Position numbers and translations under genes: made by a program
From: Heliocidaris tuberculata
Lineage: Eukaryota > Echinodermata > Echinoidea > Camarodonta > Echinometridae
Direction: 5' to 3'
NCBI GenBank assembly: GCA_025618425.1
Contig: CM046849.1
Coordinates: forward strand, 28,026,867 to 28,090,866
Length of the DNA stretch: 64,000 nt
Shown: positions 1 through 12,439 of the stretch, in pieces
Layout of the letters: every line of letters starts with the position of its first letter
Position numbering within the stretch: position 1 is the first letter of the stretch
Notes under the pieces: generated by a model
What the model was told of the DNA's origin: nothing
What the model saw: the letters and a program-made list of their open reading frames with translations, nothing else
The model's database searches: none

Positions 1-1874
1 CTATTATATCATTCCTGTCACTACTTATCTCAGGCGCCTAAACTCATTGGCCGGACCGACACCCTCACCCGTCCCCGCACCAATTCCCGCATGAGTCCCA
101 CTTAAGTGACAAGAGGCATGCCTTAATGAGTTCCGATAGTTGATATTACATGTTATTAAGTGTAGCATTTGCCCCGCGGAGAGGGGAGGCGTCGAGAGCA
201 TTTGCTCTCATTCAAAGCAATAATAACAGGATCAAGTACGGTGTGTCTAAAGAGTCAAACAACTTCTTTTTTTAAATCATCATTACTGCACGCTGGCACA
301 TCCACAAGGGCTTGATGACGTCATAATTTCAGGGCTTGGCAATTTGAACCTTCCCCTTTAATGTATAAGAAAAGAATACAAATCTAGTTGTTTTGATGAC
401 ATTATGTTAAAAAAGAAAGCACTTTTTTAGTTCATGGTGTTTGCTCTTTTGACAAGGCCAAATTTTCGTTTTAGTGCGGATGTTTAGTGGAAAGTAGGAC
501 GAAGGCGAAAACTGCAATCATGGCGTAAACCTTTATTTTATGTTTAAGAGCCTCTTATTCTAACGTTTGAAAGCAAAGAGACAAAGTCCCGATTTCGCCT
601 TCTAAAATATTTCATCTCGTGTACCAGTTTAAGAAATCCATCTTTAAATACATATCTCAAGAAGTATACAAGAACGTGAAATAAAAAATGACCGAACGTG
701 ATTATTTTATCAATATGGTCTGTGAAATTGGGCTGAATTAATAAAATTCTGAATTATCAAAACAATAATTAACTTACAGCCTATAATTTCCATGGTACAA
801 TTAGAATGCAGTGGATATAATGTAGGCCTGTACAATTCTAAAAATTTCTTCAGGCTGTTCACCGAGGGACACAGAAATTAGAAGAAACATTTGTTATATA
901 CTTTCAACTGTGTTATTTGTAAGTAAGCTCCTCTATTTTCAGGACAAATAATTACGTAGTATCGATTCGATTTGTCGAAATAAACAAATGCAATCCCAAA
1001 ATATGATTTTCCCCCATAGTCTATCATAAATCATTCATGACGATGTTCGAAAGGGACGAATTTCAGGAGAAATATATACCGTTGTCAACCATGACGACGC
1101 AGACGGTTTAAACAAGGCGCCAAACTACAAACATATGTGACCGCTCACCTTAAAGAAATAACTCGCGGATCGAAAGCAGTCCTAACCCTCTTGCCTTCTA
1201 CGACCATCCCGAAATTCGATCCTGAATCTCCCCTCATCCCCTGCTCCACTTCTGACATAAAATGGGTTCAGTTTCAAACAAAAGCCAATACTCAGCCTTC
1301 AGCTAATAGGAGAGCTAGCTGGGCCACAGAAGTAGGCAATACAAATAGTGCAATGAACAAATAAGACGGCGGCCAACAGCGCGCGCTATGCTACTCGGGA
1401 AGAGAAAATGGATACGCTTTTATTTTCTTACCCGATTTAACGCTTTCCAAGTCGATAAGGGAATCAGACGCCTTAATTCGTGAGTTGTTAGCCTAAAAGG
1501 TACTGAGATATTTCTAGTTGATGACGTCATAGATCTAGTACTTTGACTTCTTTTTCCCCAAATATAGTCTTGTTACACAATTAAATGTACCTTGAAAACA
1601 AATCTTTATTAGGAACGTCTTTTCAAATACCGCCGTAATCATGTTGTTGACGAAGAAGTGAAAAACAAAAAAGAACATCCTTCTTGATTGACAGTATAGC
1701 ATGTTCACATTTCTTTCTCCGAGGTATGATGTCTGACAGCTGAGCTTTTGAAGAGATATCTTTAGTCTAGAGGATTTGGACGTGTCACAACTTACACGAT
1801 TCGAAATCAAGCCAAGGCACTAACGCCTAATCATGTTGTACAAGAATAACGAAGATAACATTATTGATGATTGA
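1..1874. other. No gene seen
   Basis: AT-rich DNA without recognisable coding sequence; the short open frames have no family features. No clear repeat boundary was identified. Confidence 0.4.
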
Positions 1875-2139
1875 CAGTGGCGTAGCGCGAGTCCAGCAAT
1901 AGAGGGGCACTGGCTTTAACGGGGGGGGGGGGGCACCGGCCTTAGTCGAAAAATTCAAAGCGAATCTACAAGGCAACTAATTAGGGGGTGCTGGAAGGGG
2001 TCCTATCGCCTTCTTTTCTCGTCCTTTTTGCTTCTCTCCTTCATTTTCTATCTTTTTCTCTTTGTCTTTCTTTTTCTTCTTTTTTATTCGCCATGCGATG
2101 GGGGCACATGCCCCGTGCCCCCCTACAGCTACGCCACTG
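1875..2139. mobile_element. hAT-like MITE, copy 1
   Basis: 265 bp bounded by terminal inverted repeats CAGTGGCGTAGC / GCTACGCCACTG. The flanking 8-mers ATGATTGA and TTGATTGA match at 7 of 8 positions, as expected for a hAT 8-bp target duplication. It contains a 13-G run near 1921 and no ORF. Confidence 0.8.
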
Positions 2140-2239
2140 TTGATTGACAGTTAACATATCCACTTTTCTTTCTTCGAGGGATAATGCCTAAAATAAGCTG
2201 AGATTCAAGGTTGGAATAGTAAGGATGGAAATTCATTGC

Positions 2240-2360
2240 CAGTTTTGGGTAAACAAGAAGAACAAGAAGAAGAACAAGAAGAACAAGAACAAGAAGAACA
2301 AGAAGGAGGTGGAAGAGAAGGAGAAGGAAAAGAAAAGGAAGGGGAAGAATGGGAAGAAGA
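2240..2360 (+). repeat. Purine-rich GAA/GAACAA repeat
   Basis: Degenerate AAGAAG/AAGAAC repeats of about 120 bp, 100 bp to the right of the hAT-like MITE at 1875. The open frame across it encodes only a Glu-rich low-complexity peptide. Confidence 0.85.
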
Positions 2361-3309
2361 TGGAGAGAACAGAGGGATAAAAATTATAGAAAAATGGGAA
2401 ACGGGGGAAAAAATAAAAAGAATGTAATAAAGAAGAGAATAAGACGTACTAGAAGGATTAAGAACAAATCACTAAGAGATAGAAAAGAAAACAAAACAAG
2501 GCTTGGCTATCTATCAAACACGACCCCCTTTGAAAGAAATAAAATAAACTACCCAGAAGAGACCAAACGAACAAAGTTAAGAGAACCAATACAATGACTA
2601 AAACGGATCAAGGAAGAATAGGGTTTAGACGGAAAACACTAATCCAAATAGTGCTTTCCGCTAATTTAACATGTCAGTCTACGGCATAACTTTTCCAAAC
2701 ATGTAGGAGCCTAGCTGACTAATTGTGTTTCTTTTACGTAAATATCATGCACATACATTATACACTATGTCATAATATTTACAATCCGATACGCATGTAC
2801 TGGAGACAGGATCGAATCACTGTTATGGAGATGAACATGAAGATTAAAATTCATCAGCTTCTGAAATCTTGTATGTTTGTAGGAAGTATTTGGGATACAT
2901 CTTTCAACTGAAGATGATTACCTGATACGACCTCATTAATTCTGTGTCATTTCTATGATATCCAATATCCTAATTGGAATTGATAATGAACGCGTAGTTA
3001 CGTAGATATATTTTGTTATCTATTCAAACATATTAAAACAGGATAAAAAGATCAGTTGCAGGACTGTTTTACATATTGGTCCTGGTATTCAAACAAGAAG
3101 TCGTTGTATGATATAATTCGTTTGTTAAATAAAGGCGAACTTAAGTCTGTGTATGAATAAAACGATACTTAGTTGCTAGAAATGCCAACTAGAATGGCAA
3201 CGATAGATAGTCATGATAATGAATGATAACTTAATCATGTTAATCTTGTTTGCTGCAAGAAAGCATGCTATTTTTTTAACTAATAAAATTTATTTCGTAA
3301 AGCTTCCAG

Positions 3310-3375
3310 CCCACGAGACCGACGGCCCAGTAGACCCGGACGGCCGTCGATCTACTGGGCCGTCGGTCTCATGGG
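3310..3375. repeat. Strong GC-rich hairpin
   Basis: The arms 3310-3334 and 3351-3375 are 25 bp each with a single mismatch (CCCACGAGACCG... against ...CGGTCTCATGGG). The loop contains a second small palindrome, GACGGCCGTC. Further GGTCTTGTGGGTCGG copies follow. It stands out from the surrounding AT-rich DNA. Confidence 0.85.
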
Positions 3376-3469
3376 TTGTCGGTCTTGTGGGTCGGTATAT
3401 GGGGATGTCCCGATTTCATATCTAGCACCCCAATCCTTCCCTTCCCCTTCTTAAAGATTCTGGGCCCTC

Positions 3470-3610
3470 TTGCATAACAAGTTGCGATTAAACGCAACTC
3501 AAAAAATTAAACGCAACTCCATTTTCAACCAATCAGGATCGCGTATTTGGAACTTGCGTTTAATTTTTTGAGTTGCGTTTAATCGCAACTTTTTATGCAA
3601 GAGGGCCCAG
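3470..3610. mobile_element. Palindromic MITE, GGGCCCTCTTGCATAA ends
   Basis: 141 bp foldback with ends CTGGGCCCTCTTGCATAA and TTATGCAAGAGGGCCCAG and long inner arms (AGTTGCGATTAAACGCAACT and its complement). The centre contains ACCAATCAGGATCGCG. It has no coding capacity. Confidence 0.85.
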
Positions 3611-4077
3611 GAGAGTGGTTACATTATCAAACATAGATTAAGTTTTATATAAGAATCATTGTAGTGCAGAAACGAATATTGCTTCTATTCCGAGAATGTA
3701 CTGAATTTTATTTAACCCGTTGACTACTGAATTCTTTAATTCCCATATTCTTTACACACGGACTACCAGGTTCTCATACGCAATGGGCTAAATAAATAAA
3801 AAACGGAAATTATTTTTTTTATTTGCAAAGGGTATCATGTAGGGGAAGGGGCCAAATACATTTTGTAAAAGCGTCATCATCAAACATTGCTCCATTAACC
3901 TTTACAAGATCCCTCCCACATCTGTAACACAGTGCATTATTTATGATTAATGATCTGTAAGTGGTATCAAATCACAGTAATAAGAGTTTCATTCATTTGC
4001 CTGACCATCGCAAGCAACTTCACTTAACTCTAAATCAAATGAATATGGTGAATTAAAGGTAAGAAGCATGCAATAAG

Positions 4078-4337
4078 CAGTGGCGTTGAGTGGGTCCAAC
4101 CATGAGGGTGGGGGGGGGGGGCGATGGTGTCATTCTGGTGTCATTCGGGAACATTGTGGGCGACTTAAACAAGGCCATCGAGTGAGAGAAGGGTGTGGAA
4201 GGTGTCGTGTCATCTTTTTGGGCCTTCCCATCTCCTTTTATTTCATTCTCATTTTCTCCATCCCCCTTTTCGTCTTTTGATGGGGGGAGGGAGAGTGCCC
4301 CCGTGCACCCCCCCCCCCCCCCCCAGCTACGCCACTG
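4078..4337. mobile_element. hAT-like MITE, copy 2
   Basis: 260 bp with ends CAGTGGCGTTGAG and GCTACGCCACTG. The flanking 8-mers GCAATAAG and GCGATACG match at 6 of 8. It carries a G run near 4108 and a C run at about 4309-4324. Same family as the copy at 1875. Confidence 0.75.
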
Positions 4338-4708
4338 GCGATACGTAAAGTGCGTGGTGTGGGTTCAGTGGACACAGGAAGCAAAGGAAAATTATATTCA
4401 ATTTATCGCATCCTGAAACCGCTCAGCATAATGATATGAGATGGCAATTAAGAATTCAGGATGCGTGGACTCGTTAGCGGCTGCATGGAAAGTCCAAGAA
4501 GTAACTCCATCGGTAGTCACAGGATTTAGTAAGTCTCGTGCACTATACACTTTACAATGAAGAAGAAAAAAATACATTGCTAACATTAAAAATAAAAAGC
4601 CCATCTCAGATGACATTTTCTCAAATTCTAATCAAAATTGCAGAAAAAAGTTCTCACATATCTGGAAGCCTTTTTATGTATCCAATATTCTAACAAGCAA
4701 GCAAACAA

Positions 4709-4722
4709 GCAACAACAACAGC

Positions 4723-4766
<44 letters not shown>

Positions 4767-4830
4767 CCACCCCCCCCCCCCCCCCAAAAAAAAGAAAGAA
4801 AAGAAAGAAAAACAAAAAGAAAAAAAAAAT
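4709..4830 (+). repeat. (CAA)n, C run and A-rich tract
   Basis: About 19 CAA triplets (4709-4766), then a C run of about 16, then A/G-rich sequence. Simple repeat, not coding. Confidence 0.92.
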
Positions 4831-5099
4831 GTTTCCATAACGCCGTCCCTGGTTCAGGAGTCTATTGCAAGATCTTTACAATTTTACAGCTGAGTTACGT
4901 GAAAACTCGAATTATCGTGCATGTAAGAAGAAATCATTGTGGTAACCTGGTAGAAATTTGAAGGTTCATTAAAAAGATAATTATTATCAGAAAGTATTTC
5001 AAAAAGTCATCGACGGCGAATCTTGCTCGACGCGTATACATGAAATGTTGGGAATATAACGGTGATACATTTTTATTAGAATAATTGTCTATGAATTAT

Positions 5100-5175
5100 C
5101 AATAATGATAATAATAGTGAACACTTGTAATGCGCCGGTATCCATCATGGGTAGATGCTCACGGCACTGCACTTC
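5100..5175 (-). repeat. LINE/SINE-like 3' tail fragment
   Basis: The minus strand reads GGCGCATTACAAGTGTTCAC followed by ATTATTATCATTATTG, resembling the NGGCGCTATA...(ATT)n 3' ends of CR1/L2-like elements. A short, degenerate relic. Confidence 0.3.
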
Positions 5176-6330
5176 TTTTTAAAAAAAAGTTTCATTTCAA
5201 TTCCAGAATCACAGTCCATTGCTCTTTAAACTCAGACGGACTCAGGCGGCCCTTAAATCACTAGTGGATATCAATTATCGCATACAATATCACATGCATT
5301 ATCATGGTAATGAAACGTAAGACTGTGGAGCACTTATTTCATATCGGTTAATTGTTAAGGTCTGTTTGTCCTTTTGGAGGAGAGTGGTCATAATCATTAA
5401 AATTCTCAATGACTGAAATTATTAGAATAGAAATGAACGGATTAATCTAGTCATGCTAGTCTGATTATGTTATGTTTTGCAAAACCTTTTTGTTTGTCTA
5501 ACCCCACCGGCCCCCCGTCCCCGTCCCCCCTCCCCCCCCCCCCCATAAAAATGATACTCTGAGAAGAATTTACAATCTAAATGCAATATGATGCAAAGTC
5601 GTTTTGAAGGGGGGGGGGGGGGAATACAGATACAATTATGTTTACGTTTTTGTTGAAAGCAATATTGGTCAAATAAAAGTAAATGAATATTTAAGCTGCA
5701 CAGATACATCTATGAAAATATAGATAAATAAATAGATAGAGAAACAGATGAATATATTTTTTAGAGATCGAATTCTCATCTGCATACACAATCTGCAATC
5801 TAGAAAAGATATTCTTTAACGAAAAATATGTTTTACTTGTATCAATTTGAACATTGCAAATACATAATTATTGAAGATACAAATATAATTGTTAATTCAA
5901 GTTTATAATGTCTAACCGAAGATAGGTGCCGAAATGTAAGTAAAGCGTTATTCTTACTGACGTTATATCAATTATTTTGTCTCTTTTTCTCTTGGGCGGC
6001 GGAGGGGGGGGGGGAGCCTTACCCTTTGATCCGCCTATGGAAGGATCGTCCGGCATGATGTATGTAATGGAAGATGATAACTATCTAAATAAATCTATGT
6101 AAATTTGATAATAGAAAAGGTAGAAGCTGCAAGTCTGTTGTGAGGCTTTCGGGATTCCATTTCATGTCTAAAATATGCACCCAGGAGACTTGAAATTCAA
6201 GACCGATAATTTCTCTTTTACATGATAAATGACGAAAATGATTTCTTGTAAAAGAAAACCTGATTGTCAGCGCAGACGATGAATAAAACATTTACCTTTG
6301 TTCATCCATCAATTTCTCATTACTATTAGT

Positions 6331-6535
6331 CGATGGCGTAGCGCCGGTCCATTAAGTGAGGAGCACCGGTGTCATGGGGGGGGGGGGGGGGGGGAGGAGG
6401 GGGTAAACTACTCGTTGGGATGGACGAATGCGAGAGAACACGGCCATTTATTTAGTGAGGGGGGTCGTATCACCTTTCGTATCGCCATTCGGGGGGGGGG
6501 GGGTCCTCCGTGCGCCCCCATACAGTGCTAGCAGC
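6331..6535. mobile_element. hAT-like MITE, degenerate copy 3
   Basis: The left end ATGGCGTAGCGCCGGTCC closely follows copy 1 (GTGGCGTAGCGCGAGTCC). G runs occur at about 6376 and 6491. The right end (GCGCCCCCATACAG) is recognisable but its terminal repeat is decayed. Confidence 0.5.
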
Positions 6536-7533
6536 TTTCTGCTTCCATTTACTAGTTCAAAGGTCATTGAGTATTCTTTAGAGAATATCAAACAATACTT
6601 GTTCATCCCTAACGGATCCACAAACGAATTTGTGATGGGAATGGACCTGCCAAAAGAAATTTCTGGTAACGACGACAACCCCCCCCCCCCCCCCTCCTCC
6701 CAATTCATTATCTTCCTGCAATGTTGTGATTTTGTGTTTGCTCTGTGCCTGGAATAATGAAGATGGATGGATACGAAACTTTATTGTGATTAGACGCTAC
6801 AAATTGAAGTGCACTAAAAGTTCTTCGTTTTTCTCATTTTTTTTTTGGTGTTTTTTTTTGTGAAGATGGCGAATTGAAAAACTTATTCTTTCAAAGAAGC
6901 CAGCGGGTAGGTATCAAGATCTAATTTACTCACTGCAGTAAGCCGAGTGGAGAATAAAATCAAATTTAAATAATATAATTCATTTTCTACACGTTATGAT
7001 AGGAAGTGTTTTTTATTACGCATTGTTTTGATGTAAATGTTGGTCACTGAGTAATAATGAAGACATAATTGGAAATATGCGAAATTGAGCCGAAGCCTGC
7101 AAGGCATTGTTAAGACAAAACCATTACATATACAAAGACATGAGAGAGCTTAGAGGACAATAAACATAAAATGAAATATCTTCGTTCGATAGGGAACATC
7201 CCCCACTTCCCTAGGCATATTGGCTTTGTCTATGGACGCACATTAGTATTTTAGAGCAGAGAAGATATTAAATTAGATCATAATCTAGACCAGGCACGGT
7301 AGCTTTCTTATTCTTCTTGTAAACAATCCAGAAAATGTAAAATGAGAAATGTGAACATAAACCGAACAGAATTGAACTATCATGATACCAATAAAACTGA
7401 CTTTCTGGTCTTATTTTATTCGAAAACAAACCTGTAAAACGTGAAAGAAGTAAGCCATACTGTTTCGAAATATCATCTACCTTATTTCTTTGAAGATTTG
7501 TATTTCCTGACAAACTATTGTAAAGTTATAGCC

Positions 7534-8500
7534 CTTTTTATCTTGAGATTAAGGAAGAACTGAATCAGTAAACATAGATAAGCATCCGTACAGCTGATAC
7601 ATCTGCGTGATATACCTTGTATACGATGTTCTGAGTCAATGCGAGAAAAATAAGTAGAGTGAATGGCTGGTCATCCTCAAAATAAATTCGGCCCCCCCCC
7701 CCTCTCCTTGATGACATAGTGCCCCTCATGTGGCTGGAAGCACGCTATTTCCTTCTTTGTTTTTAAGCATCGTAAAACATACTTTTCTCCCTGACAATCT
7801 ATTGATTTTGTAATTTCCTTTTCACCTTCAGTAAAGAAATAATGACACTGATGAAAATACTCAAATTAAGGATGAACTGCATGAAGAAGTAGCTATGTAC
7901 GAACATCTAAACATCTGCTCAATTGACACGTCTATGTAATATGACGTTTCGGGTTAGTTCGAGAAAAATAGATAACTTGAAGTGAATGCTGGATGGACAA
8001 CCTTAATGTAAGTCCTGGACGCCCCCCCCCCCCCCCCGCGCCTCCTTGATAACAATGCCCCTCAATGGCTGGGCTCATGCTACATTCTCATTTCTTTTAA
8101 GCATCGTAAAACCTACTTCCCTTTTCCCCCTGACAATTTATATTAGGTTTATGTCCCTTTCCATTCATGATGAAGAAAAAATGACACTGACGAAAACAAT
8201 CAAATTACGGATGATCTGAATGAAGAAGTAACCATATACGTAGGTATATATAAACAGCTGCTCAAATGATACGTCTGTATGATATGACGTTTCGAGTCAA
8301 TGCGATGAAAATAAATAAATAAATAAGTGAATGCTGGTTATCCACAAGTTCGTTGCTACCCCCTTTTTTCCATGATGCAAATGTCACTTAATTGCTGTAC
8401 CCACGCTACGCCATCTGCTCAATTGATACATCTGTGTGATATGACGTGTTGAGTCATTCGGAGGAAAATAAATAAATCAAGCTGAGCGCTGGTCGAGGAA
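7534..8500. repeat. Degenerate tandem array, unit about 320-340 bp
   Basis: Four diverged copies share an ordered set of motifs: GATACATCTGTGTGATAT-like, GAGTCAATGCGAGAAAATA-like, a poly-C block, CCTTGATGACATAGTGCCCCT-like and TTTTAAGCATCGTAAAAC. The GAGTCAATGCG anchor recurs at 7633, 7951, 8293 and 8451; the last copy is truncated. Confidence 0.75.
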
Positions 8501-8588
8501 TAAACCAATAAATACTCCTGGCCTGACGCGAATTGATTGATGCACTCTGACGGGTCTAGTGTCCAAAACTGCTGTCGGTCACTGTCAG

Positions 8589-8640
8589 CCCCATGGCGTA
8601 GTGGTGTGTGTGTATGGGAGGGGGGGGGGGTGAGAAGGGG
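8589..8640. repeat. Possible fragment of the hAT-like MITE family
   Basis: CCATGGCGTAGTGGTGTG followed by a G10 run resembles the left end of the MITEs at 1875 and 6331. No right end was found. Confidence 0.3.
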
Positions 8641-9005
8641 CTAATTGGGAATCCCTTCTGTACCCTTAAAAGCATTGAGGTTTAGCGAATAATTATATGA
8701 TGTATTGAATTTTACTTTATTGTATCAAACACCATTGATGTACATAAATATTCTGTTTTGATATACACATGCATATGAGTAATTTCGGTCAACAATTTTC
8801 AACAAAATACGTATATTGAAATTGAAAAGCGAATCAAAGGGAAAAAAGAACCATGGAATGCTTTTGTACTTCACTTATCTTCCTATTTACAGAAAAAGAA
8901 AACAAAACAAAACAATATAAAATCATGAAGACCTTATAAATATAACTCCGCGAAAAGGAAAAAGATGTCTATATAATCTGTGGACAGATAACGTAATTAT
9001 GATGA

Positions 9006-9165
9006 CCCCCCCCCCCCCAAAAAAAAATAACAACAACAAAACAAAACAAAACAAAAAACAACAACCAAAAAACAAAAACAAAAAGAAAACCACAAAAACA
9101 AAAACAAAAACAAAACAAAAACAAAAACAAAAGAAGAAACCAAATCAAAAAAACCAACAACAAAA
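9006..9165 (+). repeat. C run and (CAAAA)n-like low-complexity tract
   Basis: A C12-13 run followed by about 140 bp of AAC/AAAAC repeats. ORFs across it are low-complexity artefacts. Confidence 0.9.
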
Positions 9166-9842
9166 AATAAACTTTTATAATAACGAATGCCTTTTGTTTT
9201 CTTTCTTTCTTTTTTATTTACAGCCAAATTCCCTAAATAACTAAAACTGCAAGTGTAACACACTAAACTAGCCTTGAATGATTGGAAAGACTTTAATATC
9301 ATGGACACAATAATAACTTCTAGTCATCTCTGGTAATATAAATGTAAATCACCAAGCATTATGGATTTTCCAGCTTTACTTACCAAGTTCCATTTCCATC
9401 TACTAGTATTCCATATTTGCAGCATTAGCACTATGACGTCACAATCCATCAGTGGAGAATATCTAATACTCTATCGCTTTACAGTTTTCCGAAATTTGAA
9501 AAATGTCACCACAAAAGGTGCTGAAAATATTCAATTTATTATTCCGGCGTCAAATATATTTTTTTTCTCAAATTCTGAACACTGTTGAAGTTATCATTTT
9601 TTGATATTCCCTTAATAGTACTACACTTGACATCTTAACGATTGTTCAGTGCGATCGATAAGTCGGTTTTTCACGATATATTATAATTGTTTTTTTCAAG
9701 TCTATATGCTAGATTTATTTAGGACGTTAATCTTTAAACTCACAGTCGTAATGAACAGGAAATTTTTTCCCTCTTATTATATATTTTTATAGCTTCGTTT
9801 GTACGGTAAACTTGCCATTACATAACAAGTTTGTTGTGGGCT

Positions 9843-9849
9843 TTCTCTT

Positions 9850-9889
<40 letters not shown>

Positions 9890-9970
9890 CTTCCTCTCTC
9901 TCTCTCTCTCTCCCTCTCACTCCCTCTCTCTCCCCCTCTCTCTCCCTCTCTTTCCCTCTTCTCTCCAGTC
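9843..9970 (+). repeat. (CT)n/(CCTCT)n microsatellite
   Basis: About 125 bp of pyrimidine repeat, mostly CT with CCTCTC interruptions. Confidence 0.95.
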
Positions 9971-10833
9971 TTTTATATGTATCTCGTAATCCGGGGTTTA
10001 TTGGTATAACGGTGAAAATTCATATCAGGAGCATTATACTGTAAGTTTTCCTGAAGCAACATTCCAGAATATTGTATAACAAATAAATATGCAGATTATC
10101 GCGTAGGAAGACACCTCCCATCAAAACGTAAGAACTGGGACCGGACTGGGACAAGGTGATTGCGCAACAATAATATGACGCAACAAAGACAAAGACAAAG
10201 ACGGGAGAGATTTTTCGCGCACTGCATTGTGACGTAATTGGTCACGCAACCAGCGATTTACAGCTGAAGTCATGTCAACACAACAGTACTTGTACACCGT
10301 CCACAGTGCAACAGCATCTAGCATCTATGAATAAATTTACAGGGGAAACAGTGTTCGGATTCGCATATTGTCAAGGTGTCTTACCCCGGGGAAGGGACAA
10401 GCATGTCACAATATGGACTCAGCCACCAAACCCCCCAGCAACAAAAACTCCTCTGGGTAGAAATCATTGGAGTGAGTAACCTTCTTTTCCATTCTCCCCC
10501 TCCTCTAATTCTCTGTCTTTTTTTTTTCTCTCTCTCTCTTAACATTTTTTAATGTTCCACATTTACATGTATATTTGTCTCTGTACCCCTCTCTTTCTCT
10601 TTCTCTCTGTTTATCACTTTCTTCCTTTACCCCCCCCCCCCCCCCATCTCCCTTGCTGGTTCTTAATAAGCTATTGGTTCTAAGAAAATGCTTTAGCCAT
10701 TGAGATAAGTATATATAAAACATTCACCAAGTCCATCAGACATAAACATGCACAGATAATTATGATTATACCAACTTTCTTTGCATTCTAGTAAAATAAC
10801 CGATCAAAATAACTCTGCCTATATTCACATCTA

Positions 10834-11010
10834 AATCTTATCCAACCGACAGAGGGAGGAGCGAATCAAAAAGGATCACCTTGCAGTCAAAGGTGATGCG
10901 TCTGGAGCCTGGCAAGGCACCAAGAATCTCCTCCCAGTCAAGGCCAAGGGAGAGAATGAAATCACTTACTTTAACAATAACAAAAAGGTTAGAAAAAAAA
11001 GTTTTTTATT
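10834..11010 (+). pseudogene. Short ORF fragment resembling a LINE pre-RT linker
   Basis: The plus-strand frame beginning after a TAA near 10833 reads SNRQREERIKKDHLAVKG, DASGAWQGTKNLLPVKAKG and ENEITYFNNNKK before degenerating. The pattern of a basic segment, AWxxxKNLLP and KxKxENEI resembles the linker upstream of RT in CR1-like LINEs (compare NLKSLGLKSKKRK in the 60.8 kb element). The similarity is weak and it may be chance. Confidence 0.25.
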
Positions 11011-11149
11011 TCACCCATGTACAACAATGTAGATCCATCTCTGACTTAATTGTCGTCTATAAGATAAATAAACAGGGGCCTGCTAATAAAATGCATTGCG
11101 GCATTCACCAAATAATGCGGCTGGGTCATGAAAAAGTTAAAAGATAGTT

Positions 11150-11510
11150 TGGAGAATCCACCCCGGGCGGATGACTGAAGTCTGCGTTGTGTGTTAACGT
11201 GCCCCTCCCTTGTTTCATAGACGCAGGCTATGTTACAGTGGAAAACACTCCGTCCCTCGGATAGGACGTTAACTGGAGGCCCCGTGTAGAGGACAGTCAC
11301 CACCTTTGCACGTTAAGAACCCAATGCACTATTCGAATAAGAGTAGGGGGAAACCCCGGTGTAGTGGTACACCTGCACATCCCAATCAGTTATACATGTT
11401 ATATCGGGAGGAGAAACCTAAGGGTTACAGGATTTAGTTTGCTTTTCCCCTCCCAGGCACAGGTGACGCCAAATACTTAATAATAATTATATATATATAT
11501 ATATAAGGAC
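11150..11510 (+). repeat. Dispersed repeat of a type common in marine invertebrates
   Basis: The stretch contains CTCGGATAGGACGTTAA, GTCACCACCTTTGCACGTTA, AGAACCCAATGCACT and ATTCGAATAAGAGTAGGGG, ending in AT-rich repeats (TAATAATAATTATATATATA). From memory, sequence of the form GGATgGGACGTTAA...GCACGTTAAAGAACCCA recurs in many invertebrate genomes. I cannot assign a class (SINE or LINE tail). Confidence 0.45.
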
Positions 11511-11863
11511 AAATAAATTAAGATGCTTCATGTGCAGTTACCTTTCTCTTTTTTTTCTACAATCAAAGTGTATATAAACGGATGTTGTTTTTTTTCCCCC
11601 GGGAGATAGCAAAAATTTTAATCGCGATTTAAGAACATGTATGAATTTTATGTACATTCATTTAAGAGGCGCCGAGCACATTATCTAAGTTAAGAAATAA
11701 GCAGCCCCACTTTTGATAATTAAATGTCTGAAAAATACTCATAGATTTGTCAACTTAATGTGATTTCGCCTGTCTAGATCAAGAGATCTGAAGTCCTGAC
11801 ATTATTACTGTTCATGTATTCTTTCATTCAAAACTCTGTTTTCCTTGTCGGTATTATCCTTAA

Positions 11864-12439
11864 AGGAGAATGAAACCCTGAGGAAAAGTCATTTTTAATG
11901 AAAAGAGAGGATAGAGCGAAGCAATTTAAAAAAAGTTCCATCAAAATCGGTTAAGAAATGAGAAAGTTATGAAAGTTTGAAAAGTCTCAATCCATTTTCT
12001 ATGGTGATCCTAAAATTGGCAATGTTGCTTCAAAGTGACAGGTTTAGTAGGACAACTATCCATATGTTTTGTACACAAAATTTCATATTTTCCCCATTAT
12101 CTCTCAAGGTGCAGCTTGTCTCCTTCTTAGCTCAAGATATATCATGGAGAAATGTATTTGACACAACATATGTTGGGTTCACAAAAAGACAAGCATCATC
12201 TTTAGAGATAATGGAGAAAATATGAAATTTTGTGTACAAAACATATGGAGAGTTGTACTACTCTACCTGTCACTTTGAAGCAACATTGCCAATTTGAGGA
12301 TCACCATAGAAAGTAAATTGAGACTTTTCAAACTTTCATAACTTTCTCATTTCTTAACCGATTTTGATGGAACTTTTTTTAAATTGCTTCTCTCTATCCT
12401 CTCTTAAAATGATTTTTTTTCCCAGGGTTTCATTCTCCT
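11864..12439. mobile_element. Long palindromic element in TTAA target sites
   Basis: 576 bp foldback with perfect ends AGGAGAATGAAACCC / GGGTTTCATTCTCCT, flanked on both sides by TTAA. The arms are about 240 bp each and highly similar throughout (for example AAATTTCATATTTTC and its complement, both next to a TGTACACAAA motif). TTAA duplication points to piggyBac-type mobilisation, but no transposase is present. Confidence 0.85.
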
